From NCBI RefSeq assembly GCF_017498085.1, contig NZ_JAGBKM010000014.1, positions 1 to 64,000 of the forward strand: 64,000 bases of DNA. The letters are read 5' to 3'. Position 1 is the first letter of the stretch. Each line of letters opens with the position of its first letter. This DNA is from Psychrobacter coccoides (GTDB lineage: Bacteria > Pseudomonadota > Gammaproteobacteria > Pseudomonadales > Moraxellaceae). The position numbers and the translations under genes are program-made. The notes below the pieces were generated by a model, which searched no databases, was not told the DNA's origin, and saw nothing but the letters and a program-made list of their open reading frames with translations. Below, one piece after another: positions 35,848 through 44,374 of this stretch.

Positions 35848-37038
35848 ATGACGGGACTGCTTTCTATATCAGAACCTACAGCTCAAACTACATCAGAGGC
35901 TGCAGCCAATCATACTGCTAATCATGACCAAGGCTCTTTTTCTACTGGCTTGCTAGACACAGATTTTTCAGCGACTAAAAAACAACCGTCAAACCGCAAC
36001 TATAGCCGTGAACAAATCGAACAACTGTTTGATTTACCTTTGATGGATCTATTACTACAAGCGCAAACCATCCACCGGCAACATTTTAACGCCAATGAGG
36101 TGCAGATTAGTACGTTGCTATCGATTAAAACAGGGAACTGCCCAGAAGACTGTGGTTATTGCTCACAGTCTGGTCATCATCGTGATAAGACCAAATTGCA
36201 GGCAGAAAAGCGACTGGAAGTAGATAAGGTGATCGCCGCTGCGAAGCGTGCCAAAGCAAGTGGTTCTTCACGATTTTGTATGGGTGCCGCTTGGAAGCAC
36301 CCTAGTGCCAAAGATATGCCCTATGTACTCGAGCTGGTGAAGGAAGTTAAGGGTCTGGGGCTTGAGACCTGCATGACGCTTGGCACCCTTAATCCTGAAC
36401 AAGCGACCCAACTGGCCGACGCAGGGCTTGATTATTATAACCACAATCTAGATACCTCACGGAACTACTACGAGCAGGTCGTCAGCACTCGTAGTTATGA
36501 TGAGCGTCTTGATACGTTGGCACATGTCCGCAGCTCAGGCATCAATGTCTGTAGTGGCAATATCGTCGGTATGGGTGAAAGTCGTGATGACCGCATCGAC
36601 TGGGTACTTGAGCTATTAAAAATGCCAAAAGCCCCAGAATCTATCCCAGTCAACCTACTCGTCCCGATTAAAGGTACTCCTCTTGGTGATAAAGTCTTGG
36701 CAGAAGGTCAGCTGCCTGTCTTAGAGTGGATTCGTACGATCGCCGTGACCCGTATTTGTTGCCCAACCAGTTATGTACGTCTATCTGCAGGGCGTGAAAG
36801 CCTGTCCGATGCTGAACAATCTTTGGCCTTCATGGCAGGTGCAAACTCATTCTTTTATGGTGATAAGCTGTTGACGACGGGCAATGCCAGTCAATCAAAT
36901 GATGACAGACTGATGCGGGAGCTTGGATTAAGTGCACAATATGCTGCACCCAGAGCACCAAAGCAGCTGCCTGTCCTCGATGCTATGAGTGGACAGCAAT
37001 CGCAAGTCATTCTTGCCAGCCATGACCAAGTAGTTTAA
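35848..37038 (+). CDS. bioB: Biotin synthase BioB
   Basis: A 396-residue radical SAM enzyme that inserts sulfur into dethiobiotin. The 4Fe-4S motif is CPEDCGYC (Cys98, 102, 105), followed by the family's [32 protein letters not shown] and GNIVGMGES. It is longer than E. coli BioB because of an N-terminal extension of about 45 low-complexity residues (Thr/Ala/Asn-rich) with no signal peptide. It is not next to other bio genes. Start ATG at 35848 after AAAAGGA. Confidence 0.97.
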   Translation: MTGLLSISEPTAQTTSEAAANHTANHDQGSFSTGLLDTDFSATKKQPSNRNYSREQIEQLFDLPLMDLLLQAQTIHRQHFNANEVQISTLLSIKTGNCPEDCGYCSQSGHHRDKTKLQAEKRLEVDKVIAAAKRAKASGSSRFCMGAAWKHPSAKDMPYVLELVKEVKGLGLETCMTLGTLNPEQATQLADAGLDYYNHNLDTSRNYYEQVVSTRSYDERLDTLAHVRSSGINVCSGNIVGMGESRDDRIDWVLELLKMPKAPESIPVNLLVPIKGTPLGDKVLAEGQLPVLEWIRTIAVTRICCPTSYVRLSAGRESLSDAEQSLAFMAGANSFFYGDKLLTTGNASQSNDDRLMRELGLSAQYAAPRAPKQLPVLDAMSGQQSQVILASHDQVV

Positions 37039-37170
37039 TCAAGTCAGCTACCATTACGATAGATTCTGCGTTAAGCTTGCCAGCATTAAAATGAATAAAC
37101 GTGAATTTTAAGCTATCAGTATTTATAACATATCAATGCTGATTACTAAAAATAGTAAAGAGAACCTACT

Positions 37171-37605
37171 ATGGCCGATTATTTTAATTGGATTAAAGCT
37201 GCACATATCATCTCTATGGTCTGTTGGTTTGCAGCGATTTTTTATCTGCCACGCCTGTTTGTCTATCATGCGATGAGTGACGATCTGGTCAGCCAAGAGC
37301 GTTTCATCGTTATGGAGCGTAAGCTCTATCGTGGCATCATGACGCCCTCGATGATTGCGACATGGATCTTTGGTCTATGGATGCTCGGACTAGGGTGGGA
37401 GGTGTATAAAACGCAAGGCTGGTTACACGTTAAGCTGCTATTAGTGGTACTCCTATCCGCTTATCATGGTGCTTGCGGGTTTTATCGTAAAAAGCTCGTT
37501 AATGACCCACATTATAAAACTCATGTGTTTTGGCGCTGGTTTAATGAAGTTCCTGTATTTGCTTTGGTCATTATCGTTATTTTAGTAGTGGTTAAGCCAT
37601 TCTAA
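37171..37605 (+). CDS. hemJ: Protoporphyrinogen IX oxidase HemJ
   Basis: A 144-residue membrane protein with four helices. The HemJ signature is WIKAAHIISMVCWFAAIFYLPRLFVYH, with the conserved His near residue 12. Further landmarks are RKLYRGIMTPSM and a later WLHVKLLLVVLLSAYHG. It oxidises protoporphyrinogen IX to protoporphyrin IX in heme synthesis, in bacteria without HemG or HemY. Length is typical. A terminator follows directly. Confidence 0.93.
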   Translation: MADYFNWIKAAHIISMVCWFAAIFYLPRLFVYHAMSDDLVSQERFIVMERKLYRGIMTPSMIATWIFGLWMLGLGWEVYKTQGWLHVKLLLVVLLSAYHGACGFYRKKLVNDPHYKTHVFWRWFNEVPVFALVIIVILVVVKPF

Positions 37606-37631
37606 AGTCCTCTGCTTTTGCTGCATAAAAA

Positions 37632-37673
37632 ACAAAAGCGTCTGTCACTTATTAAGTGATAGACGCTTTTTTT
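37632..37673 (+). terminator. Rho-independent terminator after hemJ
   Basis: AAAAGCGTCT-TCACTTA and AGTGA-AGACGCTTTT form a long stem with a 3-base loop and one bulge, followed by a T run. It also ends the convergent gene at 37737, since the arms are A- and T-flanked on both sides. Confidence 0.9.
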
Positions 37674-37736
37674 GTGGTTTTAATTGTTAAAAATAATGTG
37701 CTTTTGAAAACTGAAATAAAACATAGAAGCGGGCAC

Positions 37737-38561
37737 CTAAAAGGTAGGACGCATAATCTGATACACATTACTTAAATCATAGACTCGATAACGTGCAGGT
37801 TCACGGCGATTTTCCCCGGCATAACTGAGCATCAGCGCTTGTCTGGCTGTCTCATCGACCCAGCCGACAAACAAACCACTATGCTCAACACCGTTGTAGC
37901 CATGATTGATATAGTACAGCCAATCCCCCACTTCGATATCACTGCTATGAGCATAAGGCCCCTGTCTATAAGCGCCCTTGTGTACGGTGTCACGTGTGAC
38001 CCCTGCTCGTTTAAACACTGCATCCAGATAATCCCAGCAGCCACCTTGAATAATAGCACGCTCATTAAGCGCCATCTTACGTGCGGTACTTATCACCTCA
38101 CGTGCGGCGGTACTACTTTGGCTTTCAGCGTTACTTAGCAATGGTAGATATTCACTATCAACATTGTCATAACTGCCAGATAAGAATGCAGGTGATATCG
38201 CTGACGGCTGTCTATGTACTTTAGGATAGCGATAAGTGGTATTCGGTGTGGCCTTGTTAAAATTGGCTTGGGCATGACTTGCCGGGTTGATATGTGCGTG
38301 GTTGATGTGACCAGCCTGATTACGGCGTACTCGCTGAATCGTAGAGCGTGTACTGACTTTAGCACTGGGCACTGCTGGCTCAAACTGGGCTGATTTTTGT
38401 GCGATAAGCGCACTCATGCTATCGGCATGCACGTGACTTGCACCAGCGCCTAGCATTATTAGTAATAGACTAGCAAAGGCTTTGGTTAGAGTCGTGGGTC
38501 TAACAGAAGTCGGCACGATAGGTTGGGCACGATGCAAGGCAATAGTTGGCAGTGATAACAT
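37737..38561 (-). CDS. Secreted NlpC/P60- or CHAP-like cysteine hydrolase (tentative)
   Basis: A 274-residue exported protein: a hydrophobic signal after about 25 residues (FASLLLIMLGAGASHVHA), a low-complexity His/Ala/Asn-rich linker (60-165), and a C-terminal domain from about 165. That domain has a candidate catalytic Cys175 in IQGGCWDYLDAVFKRAG and His227 in GYNGVEHSGLFVGW, the order and context of NlpC/P60-type papain-like hydrolases that cut peptidoglycan peptides. The fold is inferred from these motifs only. It is downstream of the 163-residue gene at 38806, but a palindromic element at 38656-38732 lies between them. Confidence 0.55.
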   Translation of the reverse strand: MLSLPTIALHRAQPIVPTSVRPTTLTKAFASLLLIMLGAGASHVHADSMSALIAQKSAQFEPAVPSAKVSTRSTIQRVRRNQAGHINHAHINPASHAQANFNKATPNTTYRYPKVHRQPSAISPAFLSGSYDNVDSEYLPLLSNAESQSSTAAREVISTARKMALNERAIIQGGCWDYLDAVFKRAGVTRDTVHKGAYRQGPYAHSSDIEVGDWLYYINHGYNGVEHSGLFVGWVDETARQALMLSYAGENRREPARYRVYDLSNVYQIMRPTF

Positions 38562-38655
38562 GACTCACTCCTTGTCCATACAGCAATGATTGCCGTTGTT
38601 ATTGTTAGGATCTTAAGCCTTAGTTATAGTACATTTGACTGGGTGACTGCAAGTG

Positions 38656-38732
38656 TTATTGTCGATAAGGAACCACCCACCACCTTAGAGGTAGGAGGTT
38701 TCTGCGGAGATTGGTTAAATTATCGACAATAA
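38656..38732. repeat. 77-bp palindromic element
   Basis: Perfect 13-base inverted repeats TTATTGTCGATAA (38656-38668) and TTATCGACAATAA (38720-38732) enclose an imperfect inner hairpin (ACCACCCACCACC against GGTAGGAGG, loop TTAGA). The inner part resembles the end hairpins of IS200/IS605-type elements, but no transposase is near. It could be a solo element end, a small mobile repeat, or an RNA structure between the two flanking minus-strand genes. Confidence 0.55.
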
Positions 38733-38805
38733 ACTGACACATGGAGTGTCTATAGATTTAAACGGTAGGATAACTCTAGATCATGGATCATTTTAGACCC
38801 TAGTA

Positions 38806-39297
38806 TCAGTCGCCATTGATTTTAATATTGGCATGACGCTTATTTAAGGTTTGCCCTTCTAGTATGGCCTTAGTCGCCTGCGCTTCTTGTATATTATCAA
38901 AACCGCTGATATGGTACTTACGCATATTACTAGCATCTGTGATTTGTAGCTGCTCACCGTACAAAGTGACTTTATCACCCGCACTCATATGAATATGGGC
39001 ACGTTTTCCTTGATCGTCATGGACCAGCTCACCGGCTCGTATCCAAAGCGTGCCACTACTTATTCGCCCACTTGCGGCTTGCTTGTGCTTTTGACGCTGA
39101 CGATTAAAGATAAAGCTACCAATAATAAGTAAGGCAAGCGCACCAATAGCAAGGCGCTCTGGCAGTATACTCATCGCCATAGCGACAGCCACTGCTCCTA
39201 TCAGTAGCGCCGAGCCGAACCAAAACATGCCATTACCATCTGTTTGGGGTTGACCCTTTAATGTGATTTTGGCGCCGTCATCTGTAAGCTTTAACAT
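38806..39297 (-). CDS. Hypothetical membrane protein
   Basis: A 163-residue protein: a short polar N-terminus, two helices between about 23 and 63 (WFGSALLIGAVAVAMAM, LAIGALALLIIGSFIF), then a polar domain of about 90 residues that looks beta-rich (SSGTLWIRAGELVH, DKVTLYGEQLQI). I do not recognise the family. It lies directly downstream of rph (24 bases), so the two are probably co-transcribed. Confidence 0.7.
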   Translation of the reverse strand: MLKLTDDGAKITLKGQPQTDGNGMFWFGSALLIGAVAVAMAMSILPERLAIGALALLIIGSFIFNRQRQKHKQAASGRISSGTLWIRAGELVHDDQGKRAHIHMSAGDKVTLYGEQLQITDASNMRKYHISGFDNIQEAQATKAILEGQTLNKRHANIKINGD

Positions 39298-39321
39298 GCC
39301 TCTACATCCATTTGCCAGATT

Positions 39322-40038
39322 TTACCATCCAAGGGCAGTCTGCTGCAGATCGACAAGCTCAGCAATACCCTTTTCGGCTAATGTCAGCATTTTATCGGCT
39401 TGGTCTCGGGTGAAGGGCTTTTCTTCTGCGGTGCCCTGAATCTCGATATACTCGCCTTTTTGGGTCATCACTACATTTAAATCTGTGTCACAGCTGACGT
39501 CTTCTTCATAGTTTAAGTCCAAGTACGCTTCGCCGTTTTTGATACCGACAGACACTGCTGCGACAAGCCCAATCAAAGGATCCGCTTTAAGCTTTTTGGT
39601 TTTTTGCAGACTCTCTAAAGCATCAATAAGCGCAATGGCAGCGCCTGTGATACTAGCGGTACGTGTACCACCGTCAGCCTGCAGTACATCACAATCAAGA
39701 TAAATGGTGTTTTCACCAAGTTTGCTAAGATCTATCATGGCACGTAAGCTACGGCCGATTAGGCGCTGGATTTCTTGAGTGCGACCCGACTGCTTACCTC
39801 GTGTGGCTTCACGTTGATTACGAGTATTGGTCGCTCGTGGCAACATGCCATATTCAGCAGTAATCCAACCTTTGCCTTTACCTTTTAACCAACGAGGTAC
39901 ACCAGATTCAATACTGGCGGTACACAAGACTTTGGTCTCACCGAAGCTGACCAACACTGAACCTTCGGCATGCTTGGTATAGTTGCGCTCAAAAGTAATC
40001 GAGCGAAGTTGATCTAGCTGGCGGTTATCATTGCGCAT
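39322..40038 (-). CDS. rph: Ribonuclease PH
   Basis: A 238-residue phosphorolytic 3'-5' exoribonuclease that trims tRNA 3' ends. The family landmarks are the N-terminal [20 protein letters not shown], the [20 protein letters not shown] block with [20 protein letters not shown], and [21 protein letters not shown]. Length and start are normal. It leads a probable two-gene unit with the membrane protein downstream. Confidence 0.97.
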   Translation of the reverse strand: MRNDNRQLDQLRSITFERNYTKHAEGSVLVSFGETKVLCTASIESGVPRWLKGKGKGWITAEYGMLPRATNTRNQREATRGKQSGRTQEIQRLIGRSLRAMIDLSKLGENTIYLDCDVLQADGGTRTASITGAAIALIDALESLQKTKKLKADPLIGLVAAVSVGIKNGEAYLDLNYEEDVSCDTDLNVVMTQKGEYIEIQGTAEEKPFTRDQADKMLTLAEKGIAELVDLQQTALGW

Positions 40039-40059
40039 AAAGGTTCCTAGTACGAGTAT

Positions 40060-40087
40060 TATAAAAAATAAGCCGCCAACGGGCGGG
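40060..40087 (-). terminator. Possible terminator downstream of the fadD copy at 40179
   Basis: Minus strand: CCGCC and GGCGG pair around CGTT and are followed by CTTATTTTTT. It is about 90 bases after the fadD stop. A second inverted repeat, AGCGGCGT and ACGCCGCT, lies between. Confidence 0.5.
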
Positions 40088-40178
40088 ATTATTGAGATAT
40101 CCTAACGTGACAGCGGCGTGATAGCAAGATTCATTCAAGCGATAACGCCGCTTATTTTGCCAACTCTGCTAGCGAGGT

Positions 40179-41942
40179 CTATTCTAAGCCTTCCATCTTG
40201 CGCAATTCCTTGCGTAAGATTTTACCCACGTTTGACTTTGGTAATTCATCGACGAACTGGATATGGCGTGGACGCTTATAGCCTGTTAGGTTTTTCTTAC
40301 CAAAATCAAGCAACTCTTTTTCAGTCACATTGCCTTTTTTGACCACAAACAGCTTAGGATCTTCACCTCGTTCATCACTCGGTATACCAATAGCACCGCA
40401 TTCTACTATGGCAGGATGTTCACTCATGGCTTCTTCTATCTCATTAGGATAAACATTGAAGCCTGAGACGATAATCATGTCTTTTTTGCGATCCACGATT
40501 TTGATAAAGCCTTTATCGTCCATGATACCGATATCACCTGTCTTAAGATAACCATGAGCAGTAAACGTTTTGGTCGTCTCCTCAGGGCGATTTTGGTAAC
40601 CAAGCATGACTTGTGGGCCTTTGACACAAATCTCCCCACGCTCACCAATGGCCACTTCATTTTCATCATCATCGATCAATATCACATCGGTACTAGAGGC
40701 AGGAATACCGATTTTTCCTGTAAACTCAGCGATAGTCATCGGATTGAAGGCCACAACTGGTGAGGTCTCAGACAAGCCATAACCCTCCACGATAGGTAAG
40801 CCTGTAATTTTATGCCATTCTTTTGCGACGCTAGGCAGTACCGACATACCACCACCGATAGAAGCCTTTAGGTTAGAAAAATCCAAATCAGCAAAGCTGT
40901 CTTTATGTACCAAACCATTAAACAAGGTGTTTACCGCTGGGACAAAAGCTGGCTTGTATTTATCCATCTCTTTGATAAGACCATCTAGATCACGTGGATT
41001 GGGGATGAGCAAGCCTGCCAAACCTTGATACATACCGTACATGCCACAGACCATAAATGAGAACACATGATATAACGGCAAGGCGGTCAAAATAACATCT
41101 TCACTATTAATGTCATCTTCAAAAGCACTGTCGATAAGTACCTTTATTTGTAGCATGTTTGCCACTAGGTTGCCATGAGACAACATGGCTCCCTTGGCGA
41201 CCCCAGTAGTACCGCCAGTATACTGCAGCAAAGCCACATCGCTTAACGTTAAATCTGGACGCTTATACTTACTGGCAGACACCGCACCCAAGGCTTGTTT
41301 AAAGCTGATGCTGTCTGGCAGATTATAAGAAGGAATCATTTTTTTGATATGACGAGCGACCAAATTGACGACTCTGCCTTTAATCGTTCCTAACATATCG
41401 CCAATTTTACAAACCACGACATGCTGCACCTGACCTTTGTCTTCTGCCTCTTGGTAAGTCTTGGCAAAGTTTTCAACGATAAATAGTGCTTTGGCACCAC
41501 TGTCATGCAACTGATGTGAGAGCTCACGACTGGTATATAAAGGGTTGACGTTGACGAGTACCATCCCCGCTCTGATGATACCTAAGGCGACAATAGGGTA
41601 CTGCAACAAGTTTGGCATCATCACCGCCACTTTGTCACCCTTGATCAGTCCTAACGACTGTAAATAGCTGGCGATTTGGCGACTGTACAAGTCTAGCTGC
41701 TTGTAGCTGATAGAGGCACCCATACAGATATAGGCAGGTTTTTGGCCATAACGACTGAAGTTACGCTCAAACACCTCAAGCAAAGACGTTTCATCGTCTG
41801 GCATATCAATGGTGGCATCAATACCATAACGCTCGTAGGCATCAAGCCAAGGTCTGTCACTTGGGATGGTAGGCATGGTAGGAAATGCCGCCATCTTTGA
41901 CGTGTTATTATCGGTGTTGTTGCTATTGATGTTTTCGGTCAT
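40179..41942 (-). CDS. fadD: Long-chain fatty acid-CoA ligase FadD, copy 1
   Basis: A 587-residue adenylate-forming enzyme that activates fatty acids to acyl-CoA at the inner membrane, feeding beta-oxidation. The AMP-binding loop is YTGGTTGVAKGAML; further motifs are GYGLSETSPVV, TGDIGIMDDKGFIKIVDRKKDM and ISGFNVYPNEIE (here VSGFNVYPNEIE). The final KSNVGKILRKELR holds the catalytic lysine. A second, very similar gene lies upstream on the same strand with a terminator between, so the pair looks like a tandem duplication with separate ends. Start ATG at 41942. Confidence 0.93.
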   Translation of the reverse strand: MTENINSNNTDNNTSKMAAFPTMPTIPSDRPWLDAYERYGIDATIDMPDDETSLLEVFERNFSRYGQKPAYICMGASISYKQLDLYSRQIASYLQSLGLIKGDKVAVMMPNLLQYPIVALGIIRAGMVLVNVNPLYTSRELSHQLHDSGAKALFIVENFAKTYQEAEDKGQVQHVVVCKIGDMLGTIKGRVVNLVARHIKKMIPSYNLPDSISFKQALGAVSASKYKRPDLTLSDVALLQYTGGTTGVAKGAMLSHGNLVANMLQIKVLIDSAFEDDINSEDVILTALPLYHVFSFMVCGMYGMYQGLAGLLIPNPRDLDGLIKEMDKYKPAFVPAVNTLFNGLVHKDSFADLDFSNLKASIGGGMSVLPSVAKEWHKITGLPIVEGYGLSETSPVVAFNPMTIAEFTGKIGIPASSTDVILIDDDENEVAIGERGEICVKGPQVMLGYQNRPEETTKTFTAHGYLKTGDIGIMDDKGFIKIVDRKKDMIIVSGFNVYPNEIEEAMSEHPAIVECGAIGIPSDERGEDPKLFVVKKGNVTEKELLDFGKKNLTGYKRPRHIQFVDELPKSNVGKILRKELRKMEGLE

Positions 41943-42114
41943 AACTTGTCCTAAATACTACAATAAAACGTGCAGAATCGATTAATGATGAAATGAGTGC
42001 TGGATCTATAAAGGGGGATGTATAGGCTTTAAGGACACTAAAGCTCGTCCATAATACTCAGTAACACATTACTATATAGGTCTGTACTATAGCAGTTTTG
42101 CCAAAAACTGACCA

Positions 42115-42150
42115 TAAAAAACGATAAGACCATCTGTAAACGGCCTTATC
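42115..42150 (-). terminator. Rho-independent terminator of the fadD copy at 42192
   Basis: Minus strand: GATAAGGCC and GGTCTTATC pair with one G-U, loop of ten, then six T. It lies about 40 bases after the stop codon and before the second fadD copy. Confidence 0.85.
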
Positions 42151-42191
42151 ATTATAAGTACATAAACGTACTATGGGCGCAAACTGTCGGC

Positions 42192-43919
42192 TTAGCCTTG
42201 TTTGCTCTCTTCTAGTTTACGCAAGTCTTTGTGTAGGATTTTACCAACATTTGACTTTGGTAATTCATCAAGAAACTCGACATAGCGAGGGCGCTTATAA
42301 CCTGTCAGATGCGCTTTAGCATAATCAAGCACATCCTCAGCGGTAAGGCTATCGTCTTTACGTACCACAAATATCTTTGGTAGCTCACCGCTTTTTGTAT
42401 CCTCTACACCGATGACACCGCACTCCAAAATCTTTGGATGCCCAGCCATGACCTCTTCAACTTCGTTTGGATAGACATTAAAACCTGATACCAAAATCAT
42501 GTTCTTTTTGCGATCGACGATGGTCATATAACCTTTTTCGTCCATGATGCCGATATCACCGGTCAAGAAAAACCCGTCAGGCGTCATAACCTCAGCCGTG
42601 GCGTCTTCACGATTCCAATAACCCTTCATAACCTGAGGGCCTCGTACCGCAATCTCACCTCGCTCGCCAATAGCCACTTCATTGCCATTCTCATCCAACA
42701 TCGCAATATCAGTGCCTGGCATCGGCAGTCCAATTGTGCCACTAAAGCTTGTGCTATTAATGGGGTTGGCTGTTGCGACAGGCGAAGTCTCTGATAAACC
42801 ATAACCTTGGACGACGACATTGCCTGTCACCTCCAACCATTTTTCTGCTGTCGCACTCAGCACTGCCATACCGCCACCCATAGAGACACGGAGCTTACTG
42901 TGATCTAAGGTTTTAAATTCTTCGTTATTGGCAAGCGCATTAAATAGCGTGTTGACAGCAGGGAAAAGCGCAGGGGGGTTGTTTTTGTATGCCTTAATTA
43001 AACTGTCGAGATCACGAGGATTGGGCACCAACAGGCCAATACAACCACGAAGGATGCCAAACATACCGCAAAGGGTGAAGGAGAAGATATGATATAGGGG
43101 TAAAGCGGTCATAATAACGGGTTGCTCATTACTACGATCGAACTCATCAAACGCACTGCCCAAAAAGGTGTTGCACTGAATGAGGTTGGCCACTAAGTTT
43201 CTGTGAGTGAGCATCGCTCCTTTAGCCACACCTGTGGTACCACCTGTATATTGCAACACTGCAATATCATCGAGAATGATATTATTGGGGCGCTTGTATT
43301 TACCAGCCGAGCTTTGCTTGAGCATACTTTTAAAGCTGACACTCCCTGTGATATTGTAGTCTGGCACCATCTTTTTGACATGACGAACCACGGTATTGAC
43401 CATAAAACCTTTAAGAGTACCCATCAAGTCGCCCATACCCGTAATGACGACATTATCAACCAATGGACGGCCAATATCTTGATAGGTTTTAGCAAAGTTT
43501 TCGACTAAGATGAGCGCTTTGGCATCAGAGTCTGTTAACTGATGCTCTAACTCTTTCGCCGTATATAATGGGTTAACGTTGACCAACGTCAATCCAGCAC
43601 GCAGTACACCAATAACGGTAACAGGCAACTGTAGTACATTAGGCATCATTACCGCAACTTTATCACCTTTGACCAGCCCAAGTCCTTGTAAGTACGCAGC
43701 GACTTGACGACTGTACAAGTCAACTTCTTGAAAGGTGATTGAGGCACCCATACAGATAAAGGCGGTTTTATTGCGATGCTTAGCAAAGCTTTGCTCAAAA
43801 ATATCGATCAGCGAGGTATCATCGGCAGGCATCTCAATATCATAAGTCAGTCCGAGCTCTTTATAAGTGTCTAACCAAATTTTATCTTCATGACGGACTA
43901 CATCGACTTGATTATCCAT
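42192..43919 (-). CDS. fadD: Long-chain fatty acid-CoA ligase FadD, copy 2
   Basis: A 575-residue paralogue of the downstream gene, with the same order of motifs: YTGGTTGVAKGAML, GYGLSETSPVA, TGDIGIMDEKGYMTIVDRKKNM, VSGFNVYPNEVE and KSNVGKILHKDLR. The two proteins are similar over their full length, suggesting an old tandem duplication with possible chain-length specialisation. The frame reaches a TTG at 43949, but the ATG at 43919, after AGGAG, is preferred. It is divergent from parC. Confidence 0.92.
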   Translation of the reverse strand: MDNQVDVVRHEDKIWLDTYKELGLTYDIEMPADDTSLIDIFEQSFAKHRNKTAFICMGASITFQEVDLYSRQVAAYLQGLGLVKGDKVAVMMPNVLQLPVTVIGVLRAGLTLVNVNPLYTAKELEHQLTDSDAKALILVENFAKTYQDIGRPLVDNVVITGMGDLMGTLKGFMVNTVVRHVKKMVPDYNITGSVSFKSMLKQSSAGKYKRPNNIILDDIAVLQYTGGTTGVAKGAMLTHRNLVANLIQCNTFLGSAFDEFDRSNEQPVIMTALPLYHIFSFTLCGMFGILRGCIGLLVPNPRDLDSLIKAYKNNPPALFPAVNTLFNALANNEEFKTLDHSKLRVSMGGGMAVLSATAEKWLEVTGNVVVQGYGLSETSPVATANPINSTSFSGTIGLPMPGTDIAMLDENGNEVAIGERGEIAVRGPQVMKGYWNREDATAEVMTPDGFFLTGDIGIMDEKGYMTIVDRKKNMILVSGFNVYPNEVEEVMAGHPKILECGVIGVEDTKSGELPKIFVVRKDDSLTAEDVLDYAKAHLTGYKRPRYVEFLDELPKSNVGKILHKDLRKLEESKQG

Positions 43920-44374
43920 AATCTTCTTTCTCCTAATAGGTGGGCGCAATCGGTGGTAAATACCCTTTGATTCTTAACATACACACTTTATACAGACTAC
44001 TCAATATAAAAAACTGGCACTTAAGTTCGCAAAACCGCTTGACGACCATTAATCTTAATAATATCAAATGGATAGATACAAAAACTCAGCGTTCACTATT
44101 CTAAAGTTAAGAAGTGCACGGCTGTTCACTACAGGGTATTGTTGCTAGATTGTTTCTATATAGATAAGATGACTGGCTATTATGAAATGCTGGGCCATTG
44201 TGGCGTATTCAACATCCAGACCTTTGAGACCGCTCATACTGAGATAAAAAATCAGCACGTCATGAACTGTCGCCTAGCATGCGATACATCTTTTTAATTG
44301 TGCTGATTTGCTTTAGGATAGTGCTATCCTATATACCTTGATACTGATTAAAATATATAAGCGAAACCTGTTTT
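43920..44374. other. Divergent fadD-parC intergenic region
   Basis: About 455 bases with no gene. It holds a perfect 10-base inverted repeat, AAATCAGCAC (44249-44258) and GTGCTGATTT (44300-44309), and close by a short hairpin GGATA-GTGC-TATCC (44315-44328). Both are within 130 bases of the parC start and may belong to its promoter or leader. Nothing else is recognised. Confidence 0.45.
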
